DNA of 64,000 bases from Hormiphora californensis (taxonomy: Eukaryota > Ctenophora > Tentaculata > Cydippida > Pleurobrachiidae). The stretch is taken from NCBI GenBank assembly GCA_020137815.1, contig CM035355.1, positions 7,803,771 through 7,867,770 of the forward strand, given 5' to 3'. A program made the translations under genes and the position numbers. The notes below the pieces were generated by a model. That model was not told where the DNA came from. It saw nothing but the letters and a program-made list of their open reading frames with translations, and did no database searches. Below are positions 22,552-50,224 of the stretch, piece after piece. The stretch's first letter is position 1, and every line of letters begins with the position of its first letter.

Positions 22552-24790
22552 ATGCCTCCCAGAATCTTCCAGGAATTAAAACTACATTTTTTGCAGCTTC
22601 CTCCAGTTATGTCTTTTATTCTACTCCTCCTGACTTCACTGTCAGCCCTTGTCAGCGCCCAACAATACTGCTCAGAGCCATGTGTTACGTTGGACGGGAA
22701 TTTGCCTGACAAACTGAAGGTAAGATTGCAATTGACGTCATAACAATTCAATGTCTCCAGAGTCCAGAGTCCAGAGTCCAGAGTCCAGAGTCCAGAGGGG
22801 GGGTGCCGGCCAATAATTAATGAGGATGAGGTCTTGTCCAGCGTTTTTCGAATTAATGAGGGCCCTCAAAAATCCTCAAAAATCCTCAATAATCCTCAAT
22901 AATCCTCAACAATTATTTTATAGTTTTTACAAAATTTTTTGACGATTACGCATATTATTGGGCACACACATTCCTTAATAGGAGTAAAACAGTTAGACAA
23001 TTTTCCCAGATAACCTGGTGATGACCCTAAAAACATCCTCAAAAGTCCTCAAAATGAGGCGAAATCGTCAATGTAAATATGGGGTAAATTTGTGCTGCCT
23101 CCACTCTGACGCGTGAGGCCCGGGTTCGATTCCCGACCGGGCCCGGATGGGGACACTTTTTTTTAAATTTTGAAAACTTTATAAATGATTTATAAATGAT
23201 TTCTAAAAATTTTCTAGACATTTATATTACTAGGCAGCAAAATCGTTGATTTTTGGGACAAAGTTGGCCGCATATTTGACTGAAAATCGTATTTATCTAA
23301 AATTTTGAAAATCTGGGCACTGGGGTCTTGTCAAGCATGTGAAGTTATTAACTTTGCTAAAAGAAAGCAGTGCTTCAAATGTGGGAAGCCAAAGAGCACA
23401 GGCAAGAGCACTTGAATTGATAATCAGTGCATTTTATACCTCTAAAATATAATCTATTATTGTTTTTTATCAGGCAAATTTGCTGTGTCAATGTTTAAAT
23501 ATAACGAAAAATTTTTGAGGATTTTTGAGGATTTTTGAGGATTTTTGAGGGCTTGTCCAGTAAATAATAAATGAGGATTTTTGAGGTGACCTCAAAAATC
23601 CTCATAAATTCCGGCCGGAACCCCCCCGTCCAGAGTCCAGCTGCTCTGGTGTGTGGCAGAGGCTGCTGGAAGATATTTCGACAAGTAGTTGACAAAATAT
23701 ACCCCTCGTGTTACAGGTTACTTGTTGACTTTGCTAGGTTACTAACATTAACAACAATGTGTTACAGGACCATGTGATTAGTGGGATGGAGATCTGTTCA
23801 CCTGACACCCCTGTAGTAGCATGTACTGAGGAGGCTCCCTTCTGCGTAAACTTCTTGACAAAGTAAGTAGCTAGTAAGTAGCTAGATATCTATATCTTTT
23901 TCAAAATCATACTTCGCAGTTCGCTATCCCCACCTTGATAGCTCAGTGACCTAGGGTAATTGACCATTCCTCAGCTCATGTGTTGTTGAGTAACTCAACA
24001 ACTCATGTGCGATATAGTACCGCGGGGCCGGATAGGGTGAAGGGGGTCATATTTGTCTCACTCTCGGTCTAGTTCTACTGAAGAGCTGTATGGCGGCGCC
24101 ATACCCCATTTGATTCTCACAGTGCGCTCAGATGGGGTCGCGGCGCCAGACAGCTGAAGAGGCAGTGAATCTATAACACACAGTTATTCTTTACACATGT
24201 CTCCCCCCATTCAGATTCTCAGTGAGGTGGAGTGATGCTCTGGTATACAAGTACGACTACTCGATGAGGTTCTGTGGGCCTAGTGATATCGGAATGGCAA
24301 TGTGTACTGACTACCGGGCCAACTATAAAGGTAAGGTGGGAAACATGGGAAAACCATCGCATTGCATATGCATATATATGCATGCATCTGTTCACTTAAT
24401 TTCTTATTATGAATCATGATCCAGATTATGTTATGGGGGTTGGGGACTACCTCAGTCTCACCCTTGTGCTGTTGTATGAACAATACAATCTCACCCAGCT
24501 GAAAAACAAATTTCTCAATATATTCCTCACTACTACAGATGTTGAGACTCAATATATTCCTCACTACTACAGATGTTGAGACGAATGGAGTGGTGGAGGA
24601 GTGCACAGTTCGATATGGACTACTAGACGATGAAGAAGAAGAAGAGAATGAAGCTAATAATAATGTGGTAGAGGAAGGCCCTGTTGAGGGTTTCCTATCT
24701 GACGATGGCAACGAGGGAAACAATGCTGCTACCATGGCAACCACCGTGACAACCCTTATAGTTGTGTGTTCAACGGTTCTAGGACTCTGA
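22552..24790 (+). CDS. Secreted, probably GPI-anchored cysteine-containing protein
   Basis: Four exons, 22552-22719, 23768-23862, 24215-24330 and 24573-24790, with phases 0, 2 and 1 all matching, give 198 aa. An N-terminal signal peptide (core FILLLLTSLSALVSA, residues ~22-36) precedes a small Cys-containing ectodomain (CSEPC, EICSPD, VACTEEAPFC, RFCGPS, AMCTDY). An acidic Glu/Asn-rich stalk follows, and the protein ends in a hydrophobic tail (TLIVVCSTVLGL) after small residues, as in a GPI-attachment signal. Initiation could instead be at the Met at 22609, which gives a tidier signal peptide. The last intron ends in a 34-bp tandem duplication that duplicates the acceptor. I do not recognise the family; surface location is inferred from the two hydrophobic ends. 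Confidence 0.72.
22757..22796. repeat. GAGTCCA short tandem repeat
   Basis: About six units of AGAGTCC at the left edge of a poly-G-ended element. One unit recurs at the element's right edge (23628-23640). Confidence 0.85.
22795..23627. mobile_element. Poly-G/poly-C-ended inverted-repeat element with tRNA B box
   Basis: Starts GGGGGGGTGCCGGCC and ends GGCCGGAACCCCCCC. Inverted arms contain runs of CCTCAAAAATCC and a CTTGTCCAG motif. The centre holds GGGTTCGATTCCC (23122-23134), a match to the Pol III B box and tRNA T-arm, enclosed by CCCGG/CCGGG pairing. No full tRNA was recognised. It lies in intron 1 of the secreted-protein gene. An element of the same design is at 60533-61132. Confidence 0.6.
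24083..24156. repeat. Inverted repeat with palindromic sub-arms
   Basis: GAGCTGTATGGCGGCGCC and its imperfect inverse surround a short centre. Each arm itself contains GGCGCC. Intronic. Confidence 0.55.
24505..24572 (+). repeat. 34-bp tandem duplication of a 3' splice site
   Basis: Two perfect copies of a unit beginning CTCAATATATTCCTCACTAC and containing TACTACAG. Each copy supplies an AG acceptor (24537-24538 and 24571-24572). Only the second gives the long reading frame. Confidence 0.9.
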
Positions 24791-25271
24791 ACACGTGATA
24801 TGTCTTTAGATATTCAGATTGATGTTTTGATTTTATTTGTAGCTAGGATAGATACATGTTTTTGGGATATGGAGTTAACCAAAAAGTAAAAACAAAGTAC
24901 AATTTAATTAGTGAATGAAAAAACTGAAATTCTAGAATGGTTTGAGGAAAACGTTTGAGGATTCATTTTGAACACAATCCAATAAACTTTGTCTGAGGAT
25001 AAAAAATAAATTATATTATCGCGGAATACAAGTGTGGCAAAAGGTGCTATGACTATGCAATGGCTGTGTATTTAGTTTGTTTATGACTTTTGTAGAGTTT
25101 TGTTTGTGTGTGTTTTTATTAAGAGTCTACCCTGTTTAACTGTCAGAGCATTGGCCTGACCCATTCTCGCTTCTCTCAAAGAGCGCGCGAGAACTGTGGT
25201 CAGAGCATTGGCCTGACAGCTGTTTAATAAAACAGCACAAAATTGTTGTATTGTGTTGACCCAGAACAGCT

Positions 25272-25332
25272 ATTGGCTCCATTGCAACCTATTCTCGCGA
25301 CCTCGATCTCACTCAGGTATCAATGTGGCCAA
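25272..25332. repeat. Short dispersed repeat, copy 4
   Basis: TTGGCTCCATTGCAACCTAT, then GACCTCGATCTCACTCAGG and TATCAATGTGGCCAA. Confidence 0.75.
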
Positions 25333-25426
25333 GAGCAGCTATTAATTTGCTCAGAGGTGCTCCGTCATATTGTAGCCACACGCACAGCTGTAATATAATA
25401 GGTATCTTGGATCGCTTGACACTGTA

Positions 25427-25471
25427 CCCGTGCACAATTCAACAGGTAATACCTGTTGAATTGTGCACGGG
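25427..25471. repeat. Perfect 45-bp palindrome
   Basis: Two 22-bp arms (CCCGTGCACAATTCAACAGG plus TA, and the exact inverse) around a single central A. Confidence 0.95.
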
Positions 25472-26324
25472 AGGTATCACACAATTATGTATTCAGTTTG
25501 GTAATGTGCCGCTTCAAAGATGAAAATAGGAGCCCTGATGAAGTGACCAGCTTCAATGTCAGGCAGGAGTCAGGATCACCCCTGTCAGGCAGGAGTCAGG
25601 ACCACCCCTGTGGGGGGGGGCAGGAGTCTGGAATCAGGACCACCCCTGTCAGGCCAATGCTCTGACCGCAGTTCTCTCGAAGAGATGAGAATAGAGTCAG
25701 CTGTCTTAATGCTCTGCCAACCATTACATGTGTTATAGACTGAAAACAAGTTGGATAGCAATTGTTTCAAAAAGTTCGGGGTTCAATAATAAAGTAACAT
25801 ATCATGTACGAACCAAAACCTCTTACTCACACACACTTGAAAACCGTATCTCTTTATCTCTTCTCTCTCTCTGTGACTAAGTGTCTCTATCAATCTGACT
25901 CAAACTCTCACAAAATCATCTATCTCTTGCCTGTCTCTCTCTGCAACTTTGTGTCTCTCTATCTCTCTGCCTCTAACTGTCTCTCTCCATCAGTCTCTCT
26001 CTAACAAACATATGTTCTACAAACAATAATTAGTGTTACTTACTACTTAGTTACTGTTACTATAAGTGCGCAACAAACTGTTACTGTTTATAATAATTCA
26101 GATCTTTATCTTGGAAAATCAGGTTAAAAATATATAGACAAAATAAAACCTGGGAGGGGGTCAAAAGGGATATCTCTCGGACATAAACTGTTCATACCGG
26201 CACGAAAAAAAGTCTGGTTAATTAGTTGACCCTTGTATAATAATTAGGTATGCTCAGACTGTAAAAATACACGGTACGAGCTGGAAAAAAACTGTCTCTC
26301 TTTCAAAAAAACTCTATCTCTCTT

Positions 26325-41891
<15,567 letters not shown>

Positions 41892-42317
41892 CTCAGTAAC
41901 ATTTTAACCTAGAGGAAGAGGTATCATCTGTGTTAAAAAGAGAGTTGGGGTTTATATAATAGCTGGGGTCTGGCCGCATGGGAATTTAGGGAAGATACAA
42001 AGAGAGAGAGAAAGAATTATTGAAAACTAAGTAGAAGATGATTCACATACAGCTTGTTTAGCACGATTTAAACAAGGTGTTACAAGCCGGGATCATAAGT
42101 TGCTGATCGTACACAGCTCAAGCTGAATGGGGGTATAAAAAGATAGAGGGAGAGAGCTGTAGAAATAGAGAGAGAGCGAGAGAGAGCGAGGGAGAGAGGT
42201 AGGACTAGAACAACTTATAATGCCTACTGCATACATAACGGGTAAGTATGCAGTTCGCACAAGGCGCTACAAGAGTACGAACGAGGAAGAAATGAGAAGT
42301 GGGGAGTGAGAGAGAGT

Positions 42318-42355
<38 letters not shown>

Positions 42356-45300
42356 CTGTAGTAGTCCCCGCTAGGAAAACTTTAATAATGTCAACGGGGA
42401 GCTAAGGGAAAGAAGAGAAGAGGCAAGGATAAAAGGGGTGGGAGAAGTTGAGTTTCCGGTTTTCTATTCATAGGGTTACATTTTGCTACCCTAGGGAAGA
42501 GACTCTGATCTAGGACGAATATGTGTAAGATAAAGCTGTTCTAGCTAGATGATTGTGATAAACCAACTTTCGTTCTGCTTGGGGTGGGGGGGGTGCTGAG
42601 ACACGTCATTCTTCACAACCTCATCATTTTGTTCAAACCCGGGGAGTGAAGGTCGAACAAGGCAAATCATCTCCCACATACGCTACTAGATCATGGATCT
42701 TGTACAATATAAAATGTCTCAGGACAAAACGGGAAAGTAAACGCAAGCTTACACAATGGCCTATAACATGTGTCTAGAGCTCCTGTGAGCCCTCTCTCAC
42801 TGTCTAGATAGTGATTAGAGCAATTAAAACGGCATTATACTGCCTGTCACTATAGTGCCTCTCTTCTTTATCTGACGGGTTGAGATAACAAGCTGATCTT
42901 TCCCTTTGTCTCTCTACTATATCTCCCCGGTATATATCGCATATCTCCACCTACTTTTTGTCAACTTTTTACCCTGATTTCGTATAAAAACCAATTCACT
43001 GGACTTCAACTCACTGGACATTGGACACTGGACTTCCCCTCTTCTTCTTCTACGGACTTCCCCTCACTGAACGTCTATATTCTGGATCAAAGCCAAAGAT
43101 ATATTACAGAATGATAGGGGCAGGGGGGTTCGTCATTTTCCTAACTATAGAGGTAAAACTCGTAGCTCGCTATCTGTCCCTTCATGCCGACACGAGGATC
43201 AGATGGGAGGATTATAAGGTGTCAGGAAAACAAACGTACTAAAGAATGCAGTGAGAAAACTCTCTCCTTTCTCTGATTCCTGCAATCGAATGAAGCTATC
43301 TAGCTTGTAATAACTGTAATGCTGAATGAAGCTATATAGCTTGTAATAACTGTAATGCTGTGCATGTATCCTAACAAGCTTCATGAATGTGATTTGCATG
43401 CTACGTTCTCTTATAAATCATATTCCTAACTCTCACTCCTTTTCTTCTTTCTAAGCCTATTACTATTACTTTTTCGCAGCCTCATCTAACTCACCTAACT
43501 CACTCTCACTCACCAAAATTCAATAAGGTTCCTATGACGTGTAAAAAAAACTTAAAAGTTGAAAACTAGGTAGAATAGCTGTTGAACAAATTCGTTCCGC
43601 AACGACCTCTATGAATATTGAATACGATCAAAGAAACGTTAAAACTTTGACCCCGGCTTGCGTGCCTTTCTCGATTCTATAGAACGAGCTGATACTACCA
43701 CACATCAACTAGAACCATCTATCTATCTAGAACTAGAATCATCGCGATGAATCGATCTATTGAATCATTTCTCAAGGTGTGGTGATAACGGGGGAAATGG
43801 GAATTGTGAAGCCTTGAACTCTTGAAGATAAGGCAGAACGGTAATTCAAATCAATCCAAAGAAGAAACATACGTCATACCTAAATAACTTTTGACTCTGA
43901 TATAATACGGAAGAATACGCGGTTTTGGAAGAACGATGTAGACCACAGAGAACGCAAGTACACACCAGTACACGCAAGTCGACAAGTAACAAGTTAGAGC
44001 GGCAAGGAGGATGATAGAGCGAAGATAGAGCGAAGAAAAGAGGGATAGAGGTAGAGAGCGAGAGAGACTGGGAAAGATAAAGCGAAGGCAAGGGAAGGAG
44101 AGAAAGTAAGAGATAGTGGTAAAAGATTGAGCGAAGGAAGGAGAGGACACGTGTTTTTAACTTGCGTGATTCCGAACAAGCTTTGTGGAGGTAGAGAAGG
44201 TACGTCGAGTTACTATACCACCGCAGAGAGTGAACTATAATTCTGTAGGGACTAGAGTAGAGGACTAGAGTTACTACCACCGCAGAGATTGTTTTGTTCA
44301 AACAAGGCAACGCAGAGAGTGAACTATAATTCTGTAGGGGGGAGTTGTCTTGATAGATACATGGCCAGAAAACGTGTGGGTATGCAGGGAGTGACAAATG
44401 TTAGCACGGAGAAGACATTAAAAAAGTTTTATTGAGCAGAATATTTCACGGAGACAGTACGAACAGGGTATAAGTACTGCAGTACAGGACAGAAGATTAT
44501 GGGTGTAATCATAACAAAAACAGTTGTTTTGAAATTCGTAACACACGTTGAAATCAGAGAGCTGAGGTAGGTGAAATCAGAGACACAACTTCTGCTGTAC
44601 AATATATTGTGAACCGGTGTGAACACCATCTGGTGGTGGGTGGACTCCACCCGGTAGAGTCGTGAGATGAGATAATTATTAATGGACGGTTGAGGTTTAA
44701 CATTATCTTACAGCACTAATTATCTTACACTTGGTGAAACACCCAAATCTTTACTTTCCAATCGATACAAAAAGATGATAAAACCAAGAATCAAAACATA
44801 CACGGCAATCAATCGATTTCTATTGAGTTTGGTGATCTATAAGGCTGTAATTTTGCGCTACATTTTATCTCAAATTTATCTCTCTTTTCCTCAAGCTTTG
44901 TTTCTCTCAAAGATCAATTTAATTTTTCATTATTTCTCTCATCATCTCTATTTTGCTGCTCCATGAATTCTTGCTCAGTTCTCATTATTCCGAATAACCA
45001 TGAAGCATTGAAGCATCTACACATTAATTATGTATTCTAAATGTTCACCCATCATATTATGTAAATGTAAAGTTATAATATAGAATTATCTTTGTTTAAA
45101 ATCAAAAGAAACATCAAACACTTCTTGGCCCTACACGGAGAGCTGTGGAGACTAATGGAACTAACACAGAGCTAAAATGGCATTGAGGAGCTCTATCCTC
45201 TTGAATAGAAAAATTGAAAAAGCAGACTTACTGAGAATGGTCGCTACTCAACGCCAAGATTTTGATTTCCGCAGCTCACAAAAAAGTATTTTACTTCCAC

Positions 45301-46271
45301 AATTACTAAGTCAGGAGTCTGTCTGTAACGACGCAGTGAAAAACCGAAAACGAGAGACAATGAAATAAAAACAAAAGTGGGTGGAGACACAGACAGAGGA
45401 AAACACACATACATGGCATTACACAATACCACACACATGTACGTGTGTGGTAATTAGTTGGTAATTGTGTTACCTAATCTGTGGGAGAACACACGCCTAC
45501 ACGTGCACAAGGCACATGTGCACGACATTGTATGTGGTGCACACTGCACGACACACATGTGGTGCACACACATGTCTGGTAAACTGATTAAAAAGGTGCA
45601 TTTAACAGAGGGGAGCATGGCCGGGATGACAACATGTCTAGCTGTACTCGACAATTATATTACAGTGGCCTATTCCTGTTTGAGTTTTAGGACCACTCCT
45701 TCTGCTGATTAGGTCATGTTATTACATGTACAGTATTTAGGGAACAGCAGACATCAGGCAGTCTGATTCAGGCTACTAAAACGGGACTCACGTTAATAAC
45801 TTTGTGCTGTCTAACTCCTTATTTGGGTATGATGTAGCTGTATAACTCCTTATTTGGGTATGATGTAGCTTGCGAGAAGAAACACATTATGAGAGAGAGA
45901 AGGGCCGAGAATAATAGGACGGAATAAAGCATCAGCGACGAATAATGGGACTGGAAGAGATAGAGTAACGTGGGAGAGGAAGATATAGGGCCAGGGAGAG
46001 TTTTTAGGAGGGTGTTGTACAAAAAGTAAAACACGTGGTCTCAATATAAAACAAAAAGTTTTATTTTTGAAGAAAATGATATGGGATCACACAACTTATT
46101 ATGATACAAAAAACACGGTTTTTTACAGAACAAAATTATATGCAAGATAATAATTTCTCGTGGCCTGTATTTACTAGACACAACATACATGTTGCGTTAC
46201 AGAATGTTTTACATGTCCAGAGATTAATGTCTATGCCCAGAGATATATATGATCACGTGTTATAGCATGAT

Positions 46272-46340
46272 CAGGAACCGACCGAAACAAGTAAACAACC
46301 AATCAGAACTCGTTATTTAGGTCCCGTGACTGGTTATCAG
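46272..46340. mobile_element. hAT-type MITE, copy 5, truncated
   Basis: Starts CAGGAACCGACCGAAACAAG and stops after CTGGTTATCAG. Confidence 0.75.
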
Positions 46341-46670
46341 TGACAGTTTTAGACGTCTTGACAAATCTCTGTAAACATATCAGTGAATAACATTGTGCAC
46401 TTGGGGTTGCGGAAATTTGCTCGAAGCACACTACACATATATAATGACGTATAGATTTGAAGTGAGTTAAGCCCAGAAAACCATCTAAAATGGTGAAACT
46501 GTTTTTCCAAAAGTGGTTCACTAATAATATGGTTTTCTGAGTAACTTAACTCCTGTTAATAAACTCTAAAATATACAACTTGATTTAAAAATAAAACACA
46601 CTCATTTTGTCAAAACTAGCTAAGTCAATTAGCCATTCATCAAGTTTTACCGGTAAACATTCATTGATGT

Positions 46671-46743
46671 CAGGAACCGACCAATCAGAACTCGTTATTT
46701 AGGTCACGTGACTTGTTATCAGCCAATCAGGGACCAGTTCCTG
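46671..46743. mobile_element. hAT-type MITE, copy 6, internally deleted
   Basis: CAGGAACCGACC joined directly to AATCAGAACTCG, ending CCAGTTCCTG. TTGATGT on the left and TTGATGT-like sequence on the right. Confidence 0.75.
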
Positions 46744-47259
46744 ATTGATGTCGATTGATCAGCATTGTAACACATTACACACATACAGCATGTATACGTA
46801 TAGCACACAGAACAGTCACTTATACGACATTATAGGGTGACTAGCAAGGTCTTTCGAGGCATATGTCTCTAACTCAGAATGCAGATCTAAATGCAGATCA
46901 TAGTAATCGGGAAGTAGCGAACATATAAGACAGATCAAACATGAACATCTTCTTTCAGTTCCCCAATAAACTTTTCAACGTTCTTTCCAGAGAATTTCAC
47001 TCAGATATATGTATGGTATGTAATGTATATTTTAAACTGAGTCATAATCAGTAGTTGGTCGATTTGAATAGTCACATAGGTTCATCTTGATTGTCCCTTT
47101 GAACCACACTTTGTCATTAACACATGAATGTCACAAATACAAAATGGCAACAAGTCTCTCTCTCTCTCTATCTCCCAATTATTGTCTTCTCCCAATATTG
47201 TCCCATCTCATCAGCCCCCAGAGTTGGATTAACACACATGTCATATCTCACGTCCCACT

Positions 47260-49951
47260 TCAGCCCATGAGGAACTTCCTGTACTTGTCATCCAGGCACC
47301 CCAGGACGTCCTCCATGAGATCAGGTGTCTCAAACATCAGGGAATTCATGGTGCCTTCGGAGCTGATGGGAGTATCCTTGATAAGTGATTCATCGTTATC
47401 AGGGTGTGATTCTTCTTTCTTGTGGCTGGTTGATTCGTTGCTGCTGTTACTGGATTCATCCAGCTCCTGACATCTCTTGGCAATGTCCAGAATATCCTGC
47501 CACTGAAACAGAGAGGTGTTACTTCATTGGGTTACACAGGGTTACACAGGGCCACTGAAACAGAGAGAGGTGTTACTTCATTGGGTTACACAGGGTGATA
47601 TCGGATCTGTACAGATGATGTATTATTCATACAGGGTACCCCCTAAAAACCTCACCAGGCACATTCCTAGATGGTAGATGATTAGTAGTATATAAAATAG
47701 CCCCGCTGTAACACGATTCTGGTGTCTGGTGATGGTAGATGATTCTTGTGGTATGAAGCACTAAACACACAAGATGACTCACTGTGTCAGTGATTGTGCA
47801 GTATCTGGTAGTATCTGATTCTATTGCACTTATAGTAGCTCTAGTTGATCAGCTGTATCTCTCTAATCTCTGTATATCTCCCTCTATCTCTCCCTCTCGT
47901 TGCATCTCTCATCTATCCCCCTCTGTCTCTCTAGTCTTCCTCTATCTCTCTCTTTCCCATGTCTCTTTAATATCTCTCTCCTTCTACATTATATAATACT
48001 GCTTCGGCCGTTTTAAGATTTCTGACTAATGTGTACAGTAGGGCGTGTGTAATACTTCATTAGGGTGTGTTACAGCACACACACATATTGCATACACATG
48101 GCATTTCATAAATGCAGAACAATATTCCGAGAATATAATGCACGTGTCATGTACTTTAATACCGGGTCATGTACTTTAATACACCGGGTAAAACTATCTG
48201 GAATCACTCTGTCAGGGATCAGAGAGATATTTACCAAAAATTCTCCCTAGTAACTTAGGTAAAACTTCTCACTCAGGGATCTCTCTGCCAGGTAAAGATC
48301 TCTCTGCCAGGTAAAGATCTCTCTCCCGGGGATATTCTCCCTAGTTTGTATGCATGAAGCACATTCCACGTTGTAACTACTACTACGCAGTAAAGATATA
48401 TCATTGTCTAATTCTAGATCGCTATGTGTGTGATGATTTAGCAGTATGTGTCATGGAATTATGTTGTATCCTAAATAGCGTGTTGTGTGTGATGATTTAG
48501 CAGCTCCCGTCATGGAATTATTGTATCCTAAATAGCGTGTTGTGGTGCGTTAACATCCCTGTTTAAAATATGATCATAATATGATCACGCTCCTAAAATC
48601 ATCGCATCTCAAGTTAGAAGTATGGATGTATGGACTATGGATCACACATAATCAGATGATATATAAAAGGAGTAGGAACTAAGAACATTAGATACATCTA
48701 ACTGTAAGTTCTAGTGGAGTTACAGTTGTTAGGCTAATGTCATTTCTCCATCTCAGCAGCAGCGGCACTTCTACTGTAGTACACAGATACACATGTGCTG
48801 CTCTAACCCTTGTGATGTTATAATACATGCTTTAACTCTTGTTGTGTGGTGAGTGAGGTTCTAGCAAGGCATCGAGATACTCTTTATCTGCTTTGCTAGA
48901 TACACCTCAGAGAGCAATTAGAAGAGGAAGAAAGAGGAAGAAAGAAGAAGAAAGAAGAAGAAAGAGGAAGACGAATATGTGTGCAGTGACGTGGGGGTGA
49001 CGCATGTTTCAGTGCTATAAATTCAAGATTGTGAATCATTTTGAATTGAGATTCAGAGCTTGAAAAGAAAAAATCTTCCGACCGCAATTTTACTGTGGGC
49101 CTATTATAGAAGACAAGATGTATAATGTCCCTCGGCAGATTAAATAGTTGCACCATTACTATATCGAGGGAAATTGCTGAAATTGAACACCGGAATCGGA
49201 AAAACATTTCCCACCACACCTGTCAAGTGTGTGAGGGTGTGTGTTAGAGACACACATGATATTGTGATAGGTTTAAGAGAGAACTCTGGAGGAGAGGGAA
49301 TTTAACACGTACGGAGGGGGAGACTCTTAGGTCATCATAATATGCTATGTGTGTGTGTGAATTAATGCAACCTAGAAAGTTCTTATACAACAGGATGTTA
49401 GAAATAATATTATTCGCCTGTCAAACATCTCCATCCTATAATGAGCCTAGCACTGTGAATTCTTACCAGTTACCAACCCCGATTATATAAAATGAACTGT
49501 TAAAATAACCACCCTAAAACGTCGCTCAATCAATATACTGAACCAATATATATCATCCCTCTCCCATTTGCTCAATCAATATATACTGAACCAATATATA
49601 TCATCCCTCTCCCATTTGCTCAATCAATATATACTGAACCAATATATATCACCCCTCTCCAATATATCACCCCTCTCCCACTTGCATCACACACACATCA
49701 CACATCACACACACACACACACACACATCACACACACTATAACTCACGGCAGATGGCACGGACTCAGTATCGACATGGTGAGAATCCGTTCCAATGTGGA
49801 CCACATGTTTGAAGTTTGTGGGGGACCCAACTTCAGGAAGTCTGCCCCTGGACAATCTCCGTGATGCTCGGAGGGGAGCTAGTCTCTCAGCAAAGGACTT
49901 TCGTTTTTCTACCTGCATGTTGTATTGTGCTATAGCTACAAAGGGTGTCAT
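47260..49951 (-). CDS. CRIB-domain protein without kinase, 148 aa
   Basis: Two exons, 49748-49951 (68 codons) and 47260-47502 (81 codons with stop), joined at phase 0. A basic N-region (RASRRLSRGR) precedes a CRIB motif at residues 41-56 (VGSPTNFKHVVHIGTD), the Cdc42/Rac-GTP-binding element. The C-terminal exon (WQDILDIAKRCQEL, then Ser/Asn/Lys-rich sequence, then EGTMNSL and LDDKYRKFLMG) resembles the neighbouring PAK linker (SFQNIADMCKAL, EGSLLNE, LKDFLTKD) in order and spacing. It has its own stop and no kinase exons, so it is probably a separate small effector. An upstream exon cannot be excluded because the start codon overlaps a possible acceptor. The 3' splice site is duplicated at 47552-47565. 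Confidence 0.75.
47500..47597 (-). repeat. Tandem duplication of the CRIB gene's 3' splice site
   Basis: CCACTGAAACAGAGAG and the following GTGTTACTTCATTGGG occur twice. On the gene strand each copy gives CTGTTTCAG followed by TGG. Confidence 0.85.
49665..49740. repeat. CA-rich simple repeat
   Basis: CACACATCA and (CA)n just beyond the donor of the CRIB exon. Confidence 0.85.
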
Positions 49952-50224
49952 GGGTTAGTTACTTGAAAGAGGGGGAGTTGGGACAAGAGAGGGGGGTGGG
50001 GGTGTGCAAGCGAGGATATATATGTGGGGGAGTTACAATAAATGTCAGCTACACACAAGGAAGAGAGATAGGTTTGCTAGTTGTGTTACAAACAATAGAT
50101 CTATATCACACATTGTTCTCTCTCACAAAGGCATGGTTTGAGGGTGGGGGGAATAAACAAGCAGAAATAATGGGGAAAATGTGTAAAAATGTTTAACCAA
50201 TATAATTTTCTACAATTTGAAGCG

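Larger units (their letters stand above)
24791..26324. other. Intergenic region
   Basis: AT-rich 3' flank with AATAAA near 24980, inverted copies of a CAGAGCATTGGCCTGAC repeat (25143, 25200 and 25645), a dispersed repeat (25272-25332), a perfect palindrome (25427-25471), CAGGAGTCAGGA repeats (25560-25650) and CT-rich sequence at 25850-26000. No supported exon. Confidence 0.55.
41892..47259. other. Region between PAK and the CRIB-only gene
   Basis: AT-rich, with GA-rich patches (42140-42350, 44000-44110), a 36-bp tandem duplication containing TAGCTTGTAATAACTGTAAT (43280-43360), CA-rich inverted sequence (45420-45575) and two truncated hAT MITEs. No exon could be supported. PAK 5' non-coding exons may be here. 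Confidence 0.45.

Noticed and set aside
23122-23134. tRNA gene on the plus strand
   Set aside because: Only the T-arm/B box is recognisable; no D-arm, anticodon stem or acceptor pairing could be assigned.
24280-24744. 154-aa minus-strand frame
   Set aside because: Antisense shadow of exons of the secreted-protein gene.
43846-44397. 183-aa minus-strand frame
   Set aside because: Ser/Leu-rich over CT-biased sequence, three overlapping open frames, no splice or domain signal.
45177-45368. 63-aa plus-strand frame
   Set aside because: No flanking splice sites, homology or composition signal.
47087-47470. 127-aa plus-strand frame
   Set aside because: Antisense to the terminal CRIB-gene exon.
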